The notes under the pieces are model-generated. The model ran no database searches. It saw only the letters and a list, made by a program, of their open reading frames with translations, and was not told where the DNA came from. Made by a program: the position numbers and the translations under genes. From Caldilineaceae bacterium (GTDB lineage Bacteria; Chloroflexota; Anaerolineae; Caldilineales; Caldilineaceae), in NCBI GenBank assembly GCA_028819675.1, contig JAPPKT010000136.1, forward strand, positions 1-17,345: a DNA stretch of 17,345 nucleotides. The letters are read 5' to 3'. This document shows positions 14,966 to 17,345 of this stretch, one piece after another. The first letter of the stretch is position 1, and every line of letters begins with the position of its first letter.

Positions 14966-16036
14966 ATGCCACAGCTTCTTCTCTCTGCAGACCCCGGCTT
15001 CATGCACCTCGCCCTTGAGGAGTTTCGCCGCGACAGTCTCAAAGGTCAGCCACTCGACGAACTCGCGGCCGGTGTCCACCTCGTCGACTGCGACGAAGGC
15101 TTCTGGGGCCTTGCCGAGACCTGGATCGACGATCCCCCCGTCTTCACCCGCCACATCTGCCCCGTCGATCTCACCATCCCACTCATCGCTACGCCCAGAG
15201 ACCTCTCCCGCCTCAGCGAAGCCGCCGTTGACGAGTACGCCGACCTGCTCGACCCCGAAGTCAGCTTCTCCGTCCAGAGCCGCATCCTCCTCGATCTTCC
15301 CTACAAACCATTCGACGTAAACCGCGCCGTCTCCGCCGCTCTCGCCCGCGCCACCCACTCCCCCCTGGACGTTCGGCAGCCCTTTCAGATTCTGTCAGTT
15401 GTCTGCGCAGCCGCGAACCAGGGTCTGGAACTGGAAAAGCCAGCCGCCCCGAGCGGAGGGCAACTGGCCTTCTTGGGTCTCTCACTCGCTTCGCACAACA
15501 TATCCGACTGGGCCGGAGGCGTGCGCCGCTTCCGTCGCGAAAAGGAGCAGGTCAGCCGCGCTGAATTCAAAATGCTGGAGGCCCTGGAGGCCTTTCGCAT
15601 CGACCCGCCCGCCGGCGGCGTGGCCCTCGATCTCGGCGCCGCGCCGGGAGGATGGACTCGCGTCCTGCGTCAGAAGGGGCAGTTCGTAACCGCCGTAGAC
15701 CCTGCCTTGCTGCATCCCCGCCTCGCCGCCGACCGCGGCGTACGCCACAAAAAGATGACCGCCGAAGCCTACCTGCGTGAAGGGCCTGACGCCTTCGACC
15801 TCCTTGTCAACGACATGCGCATGGATGCGCGCGCTTCAGCGCGCCTGATGAACGCCTTCTCCGACTTCCTCTACCCCCACGCCGAAGCCCTGATGACGCT
15901 CAAACTCGGCAAAACCGCCGCGGCACTCGGGCCTGCCTGCACCATTCTGCGCGAATGTTACACTATCCTGCACATGCGCCAGCTCTTCCACAACCGCAAC
16001 GAAGTGACCATCCACCTCATGCCCAAACTGGCCTGA
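14966..16036 (+). CDS. RlmM/FtsJ-type rRNA ribose 2'-O-methyltransferase
   Basis: The C-terminal half (about residues 195-356) is a FtsJ/RrmJ-type SAM-dependent methyltransferase: SAM-binding motif DLGAAPGGW (222-230) and the K-D-K-E catalytic tetrad as K202 (SRAEFKMLEAL), D283 (LLVNDMRMD), K313 (MTLKLG) and E346 (RNEVTIHL). This tetrad marks RNA 2'-O-ribose methylation. The N-terminal half, with LSADPGFMHLALEEF at its start, resembles RlmM, which modifies C2498 of 23S rRNA in E. coli, but the match is by general layout only and the target here is inferred. The start at 14966 overlaps nothing and lies one base after the purB stop; the frame stays open upstream inside purB but that is not likely coding. 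The gene ends 36 bp from a convergent gene. Confidence 0.82.
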   Translation: MPQLLLSADPGFMHLALEEFRRDSLKGQPLDELAAGVHLVDCDEGFWGLAETWIDDPPVFTRHICPVDLTIPLIATPRDLSRLSEAAVDEYADLLDPEVSFSVQSRILLDLPYKPFDVNRAVSAALARATHSPLDVRQPFQILSVVCAAANQGLELEKPAAPSGGQLAFLGLSLASHNISDWAGGVRRFRREKEQVSRAEFKMLEALEAFRIDPPAGGVALDLGAAPGGWTRVLRQKGQFVTAVDPALLHPRLAADRGVRHKKMTAEAYLREGPDAFDLLVNDMRMDARASARLMNAFSDFLYPHAEALMTLKLGKTAAALGPACTILRECYTILHMRQLFHNRNEVTIHLMPKLA

Positions 16037-16050
16037 GACCAAGATCTCAG
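16033..16050. terminator. Small hairpin between convergent genes
   Basis: CTGAGA (16033-16038) pairs with TCTCAG (16045-16050) across a 6-nt loop, overlapping the stop of the methyltransferase gene. It is the only symmetrical element noted in the 36-bp gap between convergent genes. The stem is weak and no T-run follows on either strand. Confidence 0.25.
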
Positions 16051-16072
16051 AGCCGCCGAACGTCGCAAGACA

Positions 16073-16699
16073 TCACGGATCCGGTCCGGCTGGCAACCCG
16101 TAGAGATACCAGTACTCCACGCGCGGGTAGACGTGCGCTACCGCTGCCTCCCATACGAACTCGCCGCGCGCCAGCATCCCTTGCAATCGCTGGTCCACCG
16201 ATGCCAGCTGGGTAGCCAGCACATCCGCGCTGCCCGCCTCCAACGCCTTGCCGATCTCCGCAATCCGCTGACGGTTGCGAATCTCAAACGGGTACTGCAC
16301 TCGGCACTCGCGCCGGTTTTCGTTACAGTCGTCGAGAAACCAGTTCAGACTGTTCAGCCGCGCCCGCGCTTCCCGCAACAGCAGGGCCTGGTAATGCGAG
16401 GGCAGCCGCCCGGTGGCCGTGTCAATCTGGGTTTTCGCCGTCGCAAGCGCCTGCTTCTGCTCCGGCGACAGAGAGTCCGACTGCGCCTCCAGCTTGTGCA
16501 TCCGCGCCAGCACATCCCCGCCGCTGCTCTGGACCGGGCGCTCCCCGACCCCCCTCTGATCCCCCGGCGTCGGCACGACAACTGTCCTGTACACCTGCCC
16601 CTTCAGTATATAGCTCTCAAACTGCGCCGCCATCGCCACCACCACTGCCAAATCGGTCTCCGGCGCCGCCGCAATTACCGTACTCAGTCTGCTTGCCAT
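16073..16699 (-). CDS. Uncharacterised helical protein, in an operon with dtd
   Basis: I do not recognise this 208-residue protein. It is soluble with no signal peptide: the N-terminal stretch (residues 5-25) is rich in Ala and Val but contains charges. Most of it looks alpha-helical with charged, possibly coiled, segments (about 62-95 and 145-180). The most distinctive part is SLNWFLDDCNENRRECRVQYPFEIRNRQRI (117-146), written in two pieces here: two cysteines (C125, C132) and a dense group of Arg and Asn suggest a conserved surface or ligand site. It ends with an aromatic-rich tail (VYPRVEYWYLYGLP). An excellent Shine-Dalgarno sequence (GGGAGGAAAG, GGAGG 7 bases before ATG) supports the start. 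It follows dtd by 12 bases on the same strand, with its ribosome-binding site abutting the dtd stop, so it is very probably expressed. Confidence 0.75.
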   Translation of the reverse strand: MASRLSTVIAAAPETDLAVVVAMAAQFESYILKGQVYRTVVVPTPGDQRGVGERPVQSSGGDVLARMHKLEAQSDSLSPEQKQALATAKTQIDTATGRLPSHYQALLLREARARLNSLNWFLDDCNENRRECRVQYPFEIRNRQRIAEIGKALEAGSADVLATQLASVDQRLQGMLARGEFVWEAAVAHVYPRVEYWYLYGLPAGPDP

Positions 16700-16711
16700 G
16701 CTCTTTCCTCC

Positions 16712-17158
16712 CTAGCCCCTCTCCTGCTCCAGCCAAAGCGTTACCGGGCCGTCGTTCACCAGCGTGACCTCCATATGCGCCTGGAAAACGCCCTTTTCAA
16801 CCGCCACGCCTTCCGCTGCCAACAACGTACAAAACTCTTCGTATAGCTCCTGTGCTTGAGCAGGCGCCGCTGCCCGCGTGAAACTCGGCCTCCTGCCCTT
16901 GCGAGCATCTCCGTACAAGGTGAATTGGCTCACCGCCAGCACTGCGCCCCCGACATCCCCAAGGCCAAGGTTCATCTTGCCCGCGTCGTCCTCAAACAGC
17001 CGCAACCCGGCAATCTTGCGCGCCAGCCACGCCGCTTCGGCCTCCCCATCCTCGTCAGCGACCCCCAGCAGCACCAGAAATCCCAGCCCGATGCCCGCAA
17101 CCTTCTCACCGTCAACGTGTACGCTTGCCCGACTCACTCGCTGAATTAACGCCCGCAT
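16712..17158 (-). CDS. dtd: D-aminoacyl-tRNA deacylase
   Basis: DTD frees tRNA from wrongly attached D-amino acids (and glycine from tRNA-Ala), a cytosolic proofreading step. The 148-residue length is typical. Family motifs: [17 protein letters not shown] at the N-terminus, the active-site [17 protein letters not shown] (77-93) and the Gly-cisPro substrate-recognition loop NDGPVT (135-140). The ATG at 17158 was chosen because it begins the family's usual N-terminus and has GGAGGG just upstream; the frame is open for 41 more codons to 17281 but that part runs through a tandem repeat region and looks non-coding. The next gene on this strand follows after 12 bases. Confidence 0.95.
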   Translation of the reverse strand: MRALIQRVSRASVHVDGEKVAGIGLGFLVLLGVADEDGEAEAAWLARKIAGLRLFEDDAGKMNLGLGDVGGAVLAVSQFTLYGDARKGRRPSFTRAAAPAQAQELYEEFCTLLAAEGVAVEKGVFQAHMEVTLVNDGPVTLWLEQERG

Positions 17159-17345
17159 TTTCCCTCCGTTTGCATCCCAATTTTGGGGCGAACTTTCGTA
17201 TATCTCTGGAGGCACCCAAGCCACTGTCAGTTCCCATTCCAGTTTTCGCCAGACTAAGCGCCGCCACTGACCACTGACCACTAGCCACTGACCACTGCAG
17301 TTCTGGGCGGTCGGGCCTAGTCGGCCCTCCCTTGTGCGGGGGCTC
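17159..17345. other. Non-coding right end, upstream of dtd
   Basis: This stretch contains the dtd ribosome-binding site (GGAGGG on the minus strand), the heptamer array, and a small hairpin (GGGCC 17313-17317 with GGCCC 17323-17327, 5-nt loop). No convincing dtd promoter was found. No gene was seen on either strand up to the window edge. Confidence 0.45.
17264..17298. repeat. Heptamer tandem array (CCACTGA x5)
   Basis: Five contiguous 7-bp units: CCACTGA, CCACTGA, CCACTAG, CCACTGA, CCACTGC. A related single unit CCACTGT lies at 17221-17227. It is located upstream of dtd in non-coding DNA. Confidence 0.75.

Noticed and set aside
17159..17281. N-terminal extension of dtd (41 extra codons)
   Set aside because: The extension runs through the tandem-repeat region and adds a segment foreign to the DTD family; the ATG at 17158 has its own ribosome-binding site.
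1..17345. CRISPR arrays, tRNA or rRNA genes, insertion sequences, prophage
   Set aside because: No regularly spaced long repeats, cloverleaf-like elements, transposase or phage proteins were seen by eye; a tRNA or small RNA search by software was not possible.

Overview
This 17.3 kb window is GC-rich bacterial chromosome made mostly of housekeeping genes. All genes face right (+) except two at the right end. No rRNA, tRNA, CRISPR array, transposase or phage gene was seen. The general gene style (a PurA with EGQLG and [10 protein letters not shown] motifs, a HepT-like 159-residue protein, degenerate short tandem repeats between genes) reminds me of Chloroflexota, perhaps the Anaerolineae/Caldilineae side. 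That placement is a memory-based inference and cannot be proved here.

Layout. At 3-788 is the 3' part of a CPA1-type Na+/H+ antiporter gene, cut by the window edge. From 860 to 5524 is a histidine-biosynthesis group: hisA with an extra C-terminal Nudix domain, hisF, an unrelated RelE-like/UvrD-like helicase fusion gene, then hisE. From 5825 to 8711 is guaB followed by purA with a 1-base gap. From 8872 to 12656 are two overlapping ABC exporter half-transporter genes. A 339-bp gene-free stretch with a good promoter candidate leads to a HepT-like gene (12996-13475). Then come purB (13564-14964) and an RlmM/FtsJ-type rRNA 2'-O-methyltransferase gene (14966-16036). Convergent to these, on the minus strand, dtd (17158 down to 16712) is followed by an unrecognised 208-residue protein (16699 down to 16073).

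How it fits together. Many genes sit around one metabolic node. HisF (with HisH, absent here) releases AICAR, which becomes IMP. GuaB takes IMP towards GMP, PurA and PurB take it to AMP, and PurB also makes AICAR in the de novo route. HisE acts early in the ATP-consuming histidine pathway.

Most unusual points: the HisA-Nudix fusion with an extra insert in the HisA barrel; the toxin-like/helicase fusion inside the his group; three intergenic tandem arrays of unrelated sequence that all have a period of 7 bp, one of them G-quadruplex-prone on the minus strand; and an apparently orphan HepT-like protein whose RX4-6H motif is altered.
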